64,000 bases of DNA, from positions 122,996,998 through 123,060,997 of the forward strand of contig CM061240.1 of the NCBI GenBank assembly GCA_030848705.1. Reading direction: 5' to 3'. The notes under the pieces were generated by a model. That model saw only the letters and a list, made by a program, of their open reading frames with translations, was not told the origin of the DNA and made no database searches. Below, piece by piece: positions 46,682 to 58,735 of the stretch. The translations under genes were made by a program, and so were the position numbers. Positions within the stretch are counted from its first letter, which is position 1, and each line of letters begins with the position of its first letter. The stretch comes from Heracleum sosnowskyi. Taxonomy: Eukaryota; Streptophyta; Magnoliopsida; Apiales; Apiaceae.

Positions 46682-49367
46682 TCAGGAGTTAAAATGCATA
46701 ATCTTGGGTGCAAATCTCAGCAGCCTATCCAGCGCATTGGGCAAAAACTTCCTGGCAAACAAATAACACACATTGGTTGTGTTGATAGTATTTTCATTAT
46801 ATCTGCATTCTTCACTCCTCAACTGGTCCAAAAAATGTTCCGTCACATCTGTTCTTATGTACCTCAGTGGGTGTGGTCCGCCCCTCGTCCAATTGACCCA
46901 AGTTAAAGTTCTTTCTGAATTCCTTTCCGGAAACTTAATACTTACAAATGTAGGCAAATAATGTTCATCAGCATAACAAGAACCGCTGCAGTAGTTTTGG
47001 AACACAGGGAAGTATGTTGTATCTGAAATCACCTCAATGGCTAAATCACGGTCCATCGCAAACCATTGCGAACCTTTTCGCCATTGCTCAAGTCTGATGG
47101 TAGGATACATTTGGTGGCTATAGCGACCACGGCCAACTGAAGCATCCAGATCATAAGCCTCAACATAGTTCTCAGTGGAATTCATCAAGTAAGAGTAAAT
47201 GGTAGAGAAGTTGAAGAGTGGAATACATGATTCGGATAGGAGAATAAAACGTTGGTTGGAGAAATCAAGCAGACCATTGGCTAGTAAGCGACGTTCAGCT
47301 TCAATCATGTTAACCTTTCCCCATTCAACTTTCTGCAAGACATATCACAATTTGTGTAAGATGAAGCACATCAATTCATATAATGTTATATCTAAGAAAA
47401 GTTTAATTGATGATATTCCAGTTCTACACTGCCATCCAAAAAGTATGCATGTCTGACTATTCGAAATCATTAACTGTCCAAATGTAACTTGTGACCATTT
47501 TTGTAAACATGTTTGTGCATGAGCCCACGCTTTTACTACTGTCAGAAGCCTGAAATTAAAATTTAACTTTTTCCTAGCCAAGGCACGTGTACTAAAGAAT
47601 GGTAAAGACTAACTGTAAAACAGTTAAAGATTGCTAGGCAATAAGAAGTGGAGGGAGATCTGGAGAAACGTGGAGATAAGATCCAAAGAGGAAGGAGAGA
47701 CAAAAGCTTTCAATGGAGTTGAGAGTGGGGGAGCCTTCTATAGGTTTTACAAAAGCCAACCCATCTGAATGATGTCTGATGGGCTCAGACCTAAATGTAT
47801 CGAAATTAGTTAGGTACACATTTCTTGCCTGTACTATAAACGATATGCCGACATTAAGATTTTAGACTACAGATTCTGGATAACATGTTCTTCATTTACT
47901 CGAATAATGGTCCTACCCTTCAGATTTTTATTAAATTTTATCTCAAATAATTGACTGGCATACATTGATGTGAGTCAAGTCGTGATCTGCATATTTGTGC
48001 GTTGTGTCATTTTCTCTGGGACGGTCTAGCTATGCATTTGAGTCACCATTATTCCAGACTGTTGTGTGTGTAAATTTATTCCCTTTCCTCCCCCTTCCCA
48101 TTTCCCCTTCATGCAGTTTAAGTTCAAGAAACCAGGCTATGCATACAAGAGGCTAATGTACAACTATTTTCGCAATTTTACTCTTGTTATCAGGAATATG
48201 AAGACAACTCTCCCTGAAGCTCCCGACTCGATTTTAAACAAATTCAAATTTTCTCTAAATGATACATTTTTAAATTTTTTCGAAGAGACGCAAAAATGCG
48301 TCCGCTACAATGCAGAGAATAGAGATGATAGTGTGAAGTGTTACTTTATGATAGTGTGAAGTGTTACTTTATGACCGCATTAGCCGACATTGTTGTGCAT
48401 TGACAATATTAAAAAGAAAGAAAGTATTAAGAAATCTCACTCGGTGGAAAAAGGAAAACGATTTGTATTAAATATTACTCCTTTTTTGCGATTTGCCAGA
48501 GGAAATAGTTTAATTTAATTACTATATATGAAAGTAATATATGTGCAACAATTTCTAATCAATCCTAATAATAAACAGTAAAAAGACAACAAGTACTTGA
48601 TCAAACTATCAAACGATTACTCGGCAAGAAGATAGGAAAATGATTTCAAATCGTGATTTAGAAATGCATCCAGTCCATATAGAAGATTTCGAATAAAATG
48701 TAAATTTTCGGATCGATTCAAACGAGAACTAAAAAATTGTAAGAATCAAATGTTCCGCATTTCAAATAAAAAACTTTTGCGATCATTTATCCTGTTCTTT
48801 AGTCCTCATTTAAACATGTGTAAATGTCGTATATATCAAAAATAATGAGCTAACCTTGCTGGGGATTCTCCGGCCACTAATAACTGAATTTTGCGACTCC
48901 GAAGATGCATTATAAGATGGATCAGAATGCACATAAATAGAATAAAGCCCTTCATTCCCCTTGAAAAACAAGTCCCACAAGGGTGCAAAAATAAGCGATT
49001 GTCTCGTAAGGAACATGAACGCAACCTTGGGAACCCAAGGCCTAGGAAACTCACGTATTTTTGGAACCATTGAGGCTCTCCATAACAGTTCATCATCACT
49101 CATGCCATGCATGACACTAGGTGGCCTTATATAATCTTCTAGTCCAGTCTGCATTTTTCGTTCATTTTCGATGTCGAATTGCGGTGGAGAAGGGGATTGT
49201 GTGTTGGAGGTAGAAAGAGAGAATTGTGTGAGCTGCAAGTTGAGAGAGATGTTTCTTAAGTGAAAGGTAAGTATTATTCCCAAAGTTAAACCAAAAACAA
49301 AGAAAAGTATGTATGACAGGAGATTTACAAATTGTTTAGGGATGTGGCTTTGAGCTTGATTCTTCAT
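46682..49367 (-). CDS. Core-2/I-branching beta-1,6-N-acetylglucosaminyltransferase-like protein (GT14, BC10-type)
   Basis: A Golgi type II membrane glycosyltransferase of the plant DUF266/Branch family, related to rice BC10. Two minus-strand exons, 48855-49367 and 46682-47332, join as IPSK|KVEWGKVNM and give 387 aa, the usual family length. Residues about 12-35 form the single membrane anchor (FVNLLSYILFFVFGLTLGII). The catalytic domain shows KVAFMFLTRQSLIFAPLWD, YSIYVHSDPSYN, NGLLDFSNQRFILLSESCIPL, KGSQWFAMDRDLA and YCADEHYLPT-like SCYADEHYLPT, all family hallmarks. I chose ATG 49367; an in-frame ATG at 49430 would add 21 residues ahead of the anchor. Likely role: modifying cell-wall glycans or arabinogalactan proteins. 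A decayed copy of the exon 2 start lies at 57515-57655. Confidence 0.9.
47333..48854 (-). other. 1.5-kb intron of the GT14 gene
   Basis: Bounded by AAG|GTTAGC (donor, minus strand) and TTGCAG|AAAG (acceptor). ORFs inside, such as the one at 48066-48359, have no recognisable domain. I see no transposon ends in it. Confidence 0.7.
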
Positions 49368-49764
49368 TGTTGTGTGTGTTTTGAGGGGAGAAATGAAGAC
49401 AAAAAATATGAATGTAGAAGAAGAGCTCAAGAGACAGAGAGAGAGGGAGAAGTGAAGACAAAGTATATGTGATGTTCAGTTAGTTAGAAGAGCTATGGGC
49501 TCTTTCTGGGAAAAGAGATTTTGGAAGTCTACACTGCTACACTCCTGTGTATTTGACTAAATTAAAATTTTAAATGCAATAATCATGGTGATTATTGATT
49601 AACAAATCATCTATTAAAAATCAATTTACTTTGATATCTCTCTTGTTTACCATATTTACTGTATTTAATTCTGTCACTAGTGGAATATCGTAGCAGCAGA
49701 GGAGGATTTTGTCAATGTAGACAAAATTTAAGAACAATATACATAAAAAATAAAATAAGAGTAA

Positions 49765-50141
49765 TAGCATTTTCAATGGGGTTAGCTAAAATGATATAAA
49801 ATATTGATTATGTAAATTCGGCTGAATCTGTAAGGTATTTTGCTCAAATGAGGTTGACTATACTAATTGGTTATATTTTAAAAATAGCATATTATTATTG
49901 TTTCAAGTTGTTATATATAATTTAGTATTTCAGTACGGTAATAGATGTCGTGAAATTTCGCTATATGTTCCTAAAAGTTGGCCAAATATAGCAATAGGTT
50001 AGCCAAATATAGCAATATGAAGAGTTTGGCTTTTTTTTTTGCTAAGGTTTATGACTCGTTGGAGAGCCAATATTATGTTCCTTATTTAAGGCATGTCGCA
50101 TAGTATTTTAGCTATTGGCTTTTTATGGTTGGAGATGCTCC
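49765..50141. mobile_element. MITE of the 'GAGCATCTCCAAC' type
   Basis: The left end (tagcattttcaatggggtta) and the right end read inverted (ggagcatctccaaccataaa) are imperfect terminal repeats. Both run into GCTAAAA words on the inner side. GAGCATCTCCAAC ends are very common in plant MITEs. The target duplication is not clear, so the borders are approximate. Confidence 0.5.
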
Positions 50142-50673
50142 GATACTAGAGAAATCAATAAAAAATTTCAAATTTTGTATAAAATGACGAGACTGACACT
50201 TGATAATTTTTAATTCGTGAACACATATGTATACATGCGAAATTCCATATTTTTATTAGGAATGTTATCATAAGGATGTATTTAGCAGAAGTTTTGGGAA
50301 ATTTTATTTGAAACTCTAGTATTTTTCAAAATAAAATTAATCTTTAATTAAGCTCTACAATAAAAGTATAACAAGAAAAATAGATGTTCGAATAAATTCA
50401 TATTGTTTTAATTCTAAAGAATTCTTGTTGTTAATTTATGTTGGGTGAACTAGCATTTTTCTTAATAAAATAATCAAAACCATGATCTTTTAATCACAGA
50501 TTGAACATTTGTTTCATATGTAACATGTAAGTTTGATAATAAATCATAGTTTAAGGTTAAACAAAAACGGTGGAATTGATGACTGTTAATTTCCGTAGAC
50601 CCGACTTAGGTACAAGACTCTTTCATCAGCCTGGAAAGTTCAAACTTCAAGCCCACTGTCGGCGTCAAAGACC

Positions 50674-51625
50674 TGTAATTACGTAGTATTTTATTTTCCT
50701 TTTTCTTTCCAACTTTCTACTTACGTAACAAAACTGATGGTGTTCGATGCAATCGAATTAATGCAAAATTTGGCTCAAAAACTTTGCAAACCCGTAAACG
50801 ATAAAGAAAAAGAGTAATATTACATGCCTCAAATGCGTTTTCAAATTAAATTTTTTAAGTGATGTGACATGAGTGACGTGAGAGTTTAGAAATTTAATTG
50901 GTAAAATTTATGTGAATGCATGGGATTCATTATAATTAATTGAATTAATATTGACCAGATTTTGACACGTAATATTTGAGAATAAATTTGGAAATGAATT
51001 CAGGACCCTAGCAATTTCAAAGAAAAATGCCTTAAAAATTGTCTCAATTCCTTTTTAAATTTTACGTGCCACCAATTTGAATATAGGAGTAACTTTTTTC
51101 TGACAAAATAACTTTTTCAAAACACCCACACGTAGATTACGTTTCTATCTAATTGATAAATTTGAAACAGATGGTCAATTTCCTTTAAATTTGATAATCT
51201 AATATCTATCCTTAACTTCCTATCAGATAAATTTGAAACTGATTATTATATCAATTTCCTTTCAACTTGGTAATCTAATCTATCTTAACTTCCAAAATTA
51301 GTGTTATGTGAAACATCACTAATATTAAAAACTCGTTTTTCATAATTACTGCGACAAATTTGTGAATGTTTGTTTGTCTTTTTGCTTAACCTGGTGAAAA
51401 AATTTCATGCAATTTTTTCCATTTTATAGTTATTATTTAGGAAAGATCATGTAAAATATGGATCTCAGGATTCTAAAATCCACTGAATTTGACTAAAATT
51501 TTGCTTATCTAGATTATATAGCTTAGCCTTTATACTGTTAATCTTTTAAAATACGGTACACGGTTTAATTTCATTGATAAATAAAATGATTATTTACACC
51601 TTAAACTCATGTTTACGATTTTTAA
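50674..51625 (+). repeat. Duplicated ~1-kb segment, copy A
   Basis: It begins tgtaattacgtagtatttta and runs through cgatgcaatcgaattaatg, catgcctcaaatgcgttttc, gattacgtttctatctaatt and ctcgtttttcataattactg to an end near tcatgtttacga. The same words occur in the same order at 57656-58735. Copy A keeps a stretch of about 100 bp (50900-51015) that copy B lacks, and lacks the MITE of copy B. Confidence 0.8.
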
Positions 51626-51734
51626 ATTGTTAGTTAAGACTTAACACTATGTTCCAGAAAATATTTTTTGAAAGAAAAGAAAATAAAGCTAAAGATTTAA
51701 TTTCTTTAACATGTTCCCAAAATATTTTTGTGGA

Positions 51735-51926
51735 TGTAGAAATGTAAACTTGTAACTGAATTCTCTAAATTCTCATTAATCTAAAATGAAGTGTACAACT
51801 CAATATATATACAAGTATACTCTAACTAACTTTACATATCTCTAACTAACTTTACAATCCTGAAAGTACAAAACTACCCTTGGAATACATTCATAACATT
51901 TCTATTTATCAGCAATAGGCTTAATA
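51735..51926 (-). repeat. 3' LTR of the Copia element
   Basis: 192 bp. On the minus strand it starts TATTAAGCC right after GGAGGG and ends ACATTTCTACA. The pol stop codon (51902-51904) lies inside this LTR, so the last residues of the polyprotein are encoded by the LTR. Confidence 0.8.
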
Positions 51927-54900
51927 CCCTCCTTCAAATTGGTAGGGCTGAATAGATTCTGCACTCCCAATTTGCATAACAGAAACTGTAACCGGGCAGA
52001 AGAGAACGACTTTGTAAGCAGATCAGCAGGTTGCTGACTAGTAGATAAATATAATGGTTGAATCAACCCCTCTTTTACTTTGTCTCTAATAAAATGACAA
52101 TCCAGTTCTATATGTTTAGTCCTTTCGTGTAGAACTGGATTCTCAGCAATAAGAATAGCAGAAGTGTTATCACAATAAAGAGAAATTGGTCTGGGAATCT
52201 GAATTCTTAGCTCAGTCATTAAATTGAATAGCCAAGAAATTTCACAGAGTGTAGTAGCCAGAGATCTGTATTCTGCCTCTGCAGAAGACCTAGCCACTGT
52301 AGACTGTTTCTTACACTTCCAAGATATTAAAGATTTTCCAAGCATGACACAATATCCAGAAAGAGATCTTCTAGTCATAGGGCATGTAGCCCAATCAGCA
52401 TCACAGAAAGCTTTCAGACTGAATGTACTGGAAGAAGAAAGAAGTATACCTTGTCCTGGAGCTGCTTTTATATACCTCACAAGTTTCAATGTTGCTTGCC
52501 AGTGTATATCTGTAGGTGCTTCCATGAACTGACTCAATATATGTACTGGATATGAAAGATCAGGTCTAGTGATTGTCAAATATATAAGTTGTCCCACTAA
52601 TCTCCTGTAAACAGATGCATCTGGAAGAACATTACCAGTAGTATCCCTCAAATTATGTTGAGATTCCATTGTAATTGAACTAGGTTTTGCTCCTATTAAA
52701 CCTGTACTCTCCAATAGGCTTAACGCATATTTTCTCTGATGTAAGTAAATGCCTTCTGAATACCTTGCAATTTCAATTCCAAGAAAATAATTCAGATGTC
52801 CTAAATCTTTCAATTTGAACTGAGAAGCCAGGAAATCTTTCACATTTGCAATTTTCTGAGTACAAGATCCTGTGAGGATGATGTCATCCACATATACTAA
52901 CAACATAGTGCAGGAGCTAGGACTCTTCAAATAGAACAATGATGAATCACCCTTTGACTGAAGAAACCCATATGTAAGTAATGCAGTAGAGAATTTATCA
53001 AACCATTCCATTGGAGACTGTTTGAGACCATAAATGGACTTTATGAGTCTGCAAACAGGATTCTTCCCTTTAAAACATGCAGGTAGAACCACACCAAGAG
53101 GAACCTTCATATATACTTCCTCATGGAGATCTCCATTAAGAAAAGCATTTGTAATGTCTAATTGATTTATAGTCCAGTTTTTAATAGCAGCTATGGACAA
53201 AAGTAACCTTACTGTTACCATTTTGGCAACTGGAGCAAAGGTTTGAAAATAATCCAATCCAGCAGTCTGAGTAAACCCTTTTGCTACAAGCCTAGCCTTG
53301 TACCTATCCAAAGATCCATCTGAGTTGTACTTTACTTTATATATCCACTTGCACCCAACAACTTTCTTATTTGGAGGAAGATCAACAATTTTCCAAGTAT
53401 TATTTGTTTCTAATGCATTCAGTTCAAGCTGCATGGCTTTACACCAATTTGAGTCATTAATTGCTTGTGAATAAAATTAGGGCTCTGGAATGGTGACAGA
53501 ATTTGCAAGAAAGGCTTGATACTTAGGAGTGAACCTATGAAGAGAATCTACTAATTGAATAGGATATGCAATATTGGATAAAGCTGTAGAATTCGATTGT
53601 TTGTGGAGAGTAACTGGCAAACCTGTATAGTCTGAAAATTTAGCTGGAAGAATTTTGGACCTTACTGGTCTGGAAGAGGATTGAATGGGATGATTAGAGA
53701 CGGGAATTATAGAATCAGTAGCAGGAATTATAGAATCAGTAGCAGGAATTATAGAATCAGTAGTAGGAATTACAGATTCAGTAGTAGGAATTGCAGATTC
53801 AGTAGTAGGAATATTATCAATATCATCAATAAAGGAGGAAGAAGGAGGAAACATATATCCTTGAGAAGAAGAAATCACAGATTTAAATGGAAAGATTGTT
53901 TCATAGAAACAAACATCTCTGGAAACAAACAAATGACCAGTGTCAAGATTCATTAACTTGTACCCCTTTTGATTTTGAGGATAACCCAGAAATACACATT
54001 TTATAGCTCTTGGTGCAAACTTATCTTTCCTTTGAGATAAAGTAGAAGCATATGAAAGACAACCAAAGACCTTTAAATGACTATATGAAGGTGAGTGATT
54101 GAAAAGAACTTCATATGGAGATTTATTTTTAAGAATAGCAGTAGGTGTTCTATTTATCAAATAGGTGGCAGTAAGGAGGCAATCTCCCCACAAGTGAATA
54201 GGAACATTAGATTGAAATTTTAAAGCCCTTGCAACAGATAGGAGATGTTTATGTTTTCGTTCAACTCTCCCATTCTGTTGAGGAGTTTGTACACAAGAAC
54301 TTTGATGAACTATACCAAGTGAGGTAAACAAGGAATTTAGGTCATGATTAAAAAACTCACTTCCATTATCAGACCTAATAGTTTTGACATGAGCTTTAAA
54401 ATGATTTTCAATGTAGTTGAAGAATTTTTGAAAAATGGAACACACTTGAGTTTTATTTGACAACAGAAAAGTCCAAGTACATCTTGTACAATCATCAACT
54501 ATAGTAAGAAAAGAAGTACAAGTGTGATAAGTCTTATGTCTATATGGACCCCATAAGTCACAATGTAACAACTCAAAGGGCAATATAGCATGACTATCAC
54601 TGGAAGGAAAAGAGGACCTACTTTGCTTAGCAAAGTGGCAAACACACAAGGAAAAGTACAATTTTTAACAGAAGAATCTACAACATTAATCTGTTGAAGA
54701 ACAGAAAAAGATAGATGACCAAGTCTTGAATGCCAAAGGATAGAGGAATCTACATTTTTCACATTATTGCAGGCAGAAATGACAGTAGATTTTGTAACTG
54801 GAAAAAGAGGTGAATACACTTGAGAAGTAGCAAGAAGAACCAACTTGTATAGTTGACCTTGAAGTTTACCAATCCCCAATATTCTCTTTTGCGTACAATC

Positions 54901-56409
54901 CTGAATGACACAGATATTGGAGAGAAATTGAAAGACACATTTCAAAGAAGAAGTTAGCTTGCTGACAGACACTAAGTTGAACTGAAAATTTGGGACTAGG
55001 AGAACATCATATAGAACTAGGTCTGTAGTTAATTTCAGTGAACCTTTTAGTTTAACCTTAGTAAGAGTACCATTAGGCAAACATATATCAACACTACAAG
55101 CAACAATATCAGTAAGAAACTCATGAGAACATGTAATATGATCAGTGGCACCAGAATCCACTATCCAGTCACTTGAGCTATGACTATTAACCAGACAGAT
55201 AGATGTCATGTAAGAGCATAAGTGATTTATACCTGACTGTGGGGGTTCAGTCAAAGCTTGAGAAACTTGATTCTGATTCAACAAAGCAATAAGCTGTTGA
55301 TACTGAGAGGATGACAGACAAACATCAGAATTAGAAGTAATGCTTTCTGACTGTTCTGCAGTAGTAGAAGAAGAACCAGGAATTGCTTGAGTAGCCACTT
55401 GTGCAACGACCTTTGTGTCAAACTTAGAAGAACCAGTAGTAGAAGCACTAGCATTAGGAGTCTTATTCCTGGGTGGAAAACCAATCAACTGATAGCAACG
55501 ATCCCTAGTGTGATTCGTGCCATTACAATAAGAGCATTGTAGATTATTACGTCTAGAATCAGTTTTCTTGAACTGATCTGTCCTCTTAAAGTCAGGTCTA
55601 GAGAACCTTGACTTACTGAGTAAAGCTGCAGATTCAACAGTCGATTAAGCCATAGGAACATAGTTACGTTGCCTTTCTTCTTGTTGAAGAAGCGCAAAAA
55701 CAGTAGTAAGAGACGACATATGACTCATCATCAACAATTGTCCACGAACATTAGTATAGTTTTCATTTAATCCCATCAAGAACTGAGTGACCTTCATCAT
55801 CTCATCAGACTTCTCTAATTGTTGCTTTGCTTTGCAATTACAAACACAGACACACTTAGGTACACTAGAGGCATGTAGTAGATCATCCCAAAGCACCTTG
55901 AATTTAGTATAGTATCCAGAAACAGTTAAAGTATCCTGAGTTAACGCACTCAACGCCTTTTTAAGCTCAAACACACGAGGACCATTACTTTGCGAAAATC
56001 GTTCATGAATATCAGCCCAAACTTCTGTTGCTAACGAAATATACACAAGACTCAAACGAATTTCAGATATGACAGAATTTAGAATCCAAGTAATTACCAT
56101 ATCATTGCAGCGCTGCCAATGCGCAAAATAAGCAGATGATTCACCTGGAATCTTGAACTTTCCTGAGACGAAATTGAGTTTATTTTTCGCCGAGAGAGCT
56201 AAGGACATCGAACGTTTTCACTCATTGAAATTGTCGCCGTTCAGTGCAGCAGACACAAGAAGTTGTCCTGGATGATCTGATGGATGCAGATAGAGAGGAT
56301 GACTCGCCTCTAACACAAGAGAATGAAAATTACTTTCAAGATCAGCAGCTGTATTAGCCGTACCAGCTTGATTTTCAGTATCCACTGGAGTTTCTTCAAC
56401 TATAACCAT
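51902..56409 (-). pseudogene. Copia gag-pol polyprotein, broken
   Basis: Gag (56409-55500 region) is split by TGA at 56218-56220 (NFNE*KRSM, where the family has Trp) and TAA at 55645-55647. A CCHC knuckle (CSYCNGTNHTRDRC) lies near 55510-55560, and the protease motif DWIVDSGATDHIT follows. Around 54640 a frameshift breaks the integrase zinc finger (WHSRLGHLS...CHFAK). The integrase keeps LHCDLWG, IRSDNGSEF and NGRVERKH (D, D, E). Stop TAA at 53477-53479 separates it from the reverse transcriptase, which keeps LVYVDDIILTG. RNase H shows CDADWA and SSAEAEYRS. Catalytic residues survive, so it probably decayed recently. Confidence 0.88.
53702..53810 (-). repeat. 21-bp in-frame tandem repeats in the Copia polyprotein linker
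   Basis: Five units of the type aggaattatagaatcagtag encode repeats of IPATDSI / IPTTESV on the minus strand. The array sits in the spacer between integrase and reverse transcriptase, a region free to vary in length. Confidence 0.85.
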
Positions 56410-56632
56410 TAGTGTTTGACAAATTTCCTAAAAGAGTATAAACTGTGCACGAGAAACAATTCTCTGCTGAATCAATTAACGAGTTGACAAAGACACGATA
56501 AGACTCAATGAGTAACCAAAGAACAAAGAAGACAAAGCAAAGAAAACAAAGAAGACGAAGCTTTAGACGAAGCTTTAATGGCGGAAGAAAATATAACAGA
56601 AAACGAAATTTTAGGAACACACTCTGATACCA

Positions 56633-56824
56633 TGTAGAAATGTAAACTTGTAACTGAATTCTCTAAATTCTCATTGATCTAAAATGAAGTGTACAACTCA
56701 ATATATATACAAGTAGCCTCTAACTAACTTTACATATCTCTGATTAACTTTACATTCCTGAAAGTACAAAACTACCCTTGGAATACATTCCTAACATTTC
56801 TATTTATCAGCAATAGGCTTAATA
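56633..56824 (-). repeat. 5' LTR of the Copia element
   Basis: 192 bp, same length and ends as the other LTR. The primer-binding site TGGTATCAGAG abuts its inner end, complementary to the initiator methionine tRNA 3' end as in most plant Copia elements. Confidence 0.85.
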
Positions 56825-57514
56825 GTGAAAAGAAAAGAAAAGATTTCTAATGATTTAGAGAGAAGATCTTTGTATATTTGTCTCCAAAACCTTCTTTTCA
56901 CTTTTAAAAAGATTTGGAGAGAAAAGAAATTACTCATTTTCAATTTTTTCATTATTTCTGGAACAAAGTGTAAGAATCGCAATCTCCTTTAATATGTTCC
57001 CCGACAGAGGTATCATAGTTGGCTTGGAGGGATATGCAGAGTAAGAAAATGAAAACAAATCAAAGTATATTTGACGATCATACTCATCTTGATTATTAAT
57101 TACAATAATTATAACTGACCATATTCGAATTCAAATTTTGTGAACATTTTGGGACTTATTATTCTTAGTGAACAGTAAAACTTGATACGTAAATACGTAC
57201 TCACCTGTCTAACTTAGAAGATACAAATTTTTTAACTTGAATGCACGAGAAATATTTTTATAACGGTAGAAATGATCAAATAAATATAAATATGTGATTT
57301 CAATTATAAAGAACACTACGTGACATTATCAACAAACAAAGCATTACATGACATGCTTAGGCAAAAAAAAAAAAAAGAAAGAAAGAAAGCATTACATGAC
57401 ATGAATGATATATATTCTATTTTATTGAAAGAAAAAAGATTCAATACTTAAATTTTTACATTTTTTTCAATCAATTCTTTGTGCTAAGTGATAAACCCTA
57501 GCAAAGTTGGAGAT

Positions 57515-57655
57515 ATACCTAACAATGCTTGTAGTGTACGTGTTCGGATGGAACTTCCTTGCAAAAAGATAACAAGTTGAGGTTTGTGAAGTCGAGTAAG
57601 GCATTTGCTAGAAATCATCTCGATCTCAGCATCAATCATTGTCTCTTTTCCTCAT
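57515..57655 (-). pseudogene. Decayed fragment of a GT14 glycosyltransferase exon
   Basis: On the plus strand, tttgctagaaatcatctcga followed by tctcagcatcaatcat lines up with ttggctagtaagcgacgttc / agcttcaatcatg of the GT14 gene at 47215-47330, as do the neighbouring blocks agataacaag and gttcggatgg. It covers about the first 110-130 bp of exon 2, in the same direction as the intact gene, with frame-breaking differences. It stops exactly where the duplicated segment (copy B) begins. Confidence 0.6.
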
Positions 57656-58735
57656 TGTAATTACGTAGTATTTCATTTTCCTTTTTCTTTCCAACTTTCT
57701 ACTTACGTAACAAAACTGATGGTGATCGATGCAATCGAATTAATGAAATTTTTTGACTCAAAAACTTTGCAAACCCGTAAATGATAAAGAAAAAGAGTAA
57801 TATTATTACATGCCTCAAATGCGTTTTCAAATTAAAATTTTTAAATGATGTTTCATGACTGACGCGAAAGTTTAGAAATTTTAATTTTCAAAGAAAAATG
57901 CCTTAAAATTGTCTCAATTCCTTTTTAAATTTTATGTGCCACCAATTTGAATATAACTTTTTTCTGACAAAATAACTTTTTTAAAACACTGACACACATA
58001 GATTACGTTTCTATCTAATTGATAAATTTGAAACAGATTGTCAATTTCCTTTAAATTTGGTAATGTTTAGAGCAACTCCAACAATCTCTTTCTCACTATT
58101 GAGGAAGCATTTGAAGTTCTTAAACTTTTGAGGAGGAGTTAGAAGTTTGTTGGAGTTGATTTTAACTTCAAATTCTTCAAAATATGACTAAGGAGTCTAT
58201 TTGAGGGTTTTGTTGGAGTTTTTCTAATCTATCCTTAACTTCCTATCAGATAAATTTGAAACTGATTAGTATATCATTTTTCTCTCAATTTGGTAATCTA
58301 ATCTATCTTAATTTCCAAAATTAGTGCTGTGTGAAATATCATTAATATTAAAAACTCGTTTTTCATAATTACTGCAACAAATGTATGACTGTTTGTCTTT
58401 TTGCTTAACTTGGTAAATCAAAAGAATTTTCAGGGGTATGAACTTTCTCTTATAAAAGAATTGTCTACAACTAACAAATATCTATTTCACATATTTGCTT
58501 AGTTCTTTTTTTTAAACTATATGCAATTTTTCCTATTTTTTCGTTATTATTTAGGAAAAGATCATGTAAAATATGGATTTCAGTATTCTAGAATACACTG
58601 AATTTGACTAAAATTTTGCTTGTCTAAATATATAGCTTGGCCTTTATACCGTTAATCTCTTAAAAACGGTACACGGTTTAATTTCATAGATAAATAAGAT
58701 GATTGTTCACACCTTAACTTCATGTTTACGAATTT
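57656..58735 (+). repeat. Duplicated ~1-kb segment, copy B
   Basis: Collinear with 50674-51625 in the same direction. Two main differences: about 100 bp are missing near 57885, and a 160-bp MITE is present at 58065-58224. The Copia element and the GT14 relic lie between the copies. Confidence 0.8.
58065..58224. mobile_element. ~160-bp MITE with empty site in copy A
   Basis: Starts GTTTAGAGCAACTCCAACAA and ends TGTTGGAGTTTTTCTAAT, so the ends are inverted around CTCCAACA. Copy A of the duplication reads through the site (gataatctaatatctatcc) without the insert. That makes the insertion direct and younger than the duplication. The exact duplication at the site (taat) is short. Confidence 0.75.

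Larger units (their letters stand above)
51735..56824 (-). mobile_element. Complete Copia LTR retrotransposon, inactivated
   Basis: On the minus strand: 5' LTR (56633-56824), a primer-binding site TGGTATCAGAG directly after it (ending near 56632), gag and pol code, a polypurine tract GGAGGG, and the 3' LTR (51735-51926). Both LTRs are 192 bp, with about seven mismatches by eye. Flanks GTGGA (51730-51734) and GTGAA (56825-56829) form a 5-bp duplication with one mismatch. The gene order protease, integrase, reverse transcriptase, RNase H identifies Copia. The LTR ends are TA...CA instead of TG...CA. Confidence 0.88.

Noticed and set aside
48066..48359. 97-aa ORF on the plus strand
   Set aside because: Lies in the intron of the GT14 gene on the other strand and has no recognisable motif.
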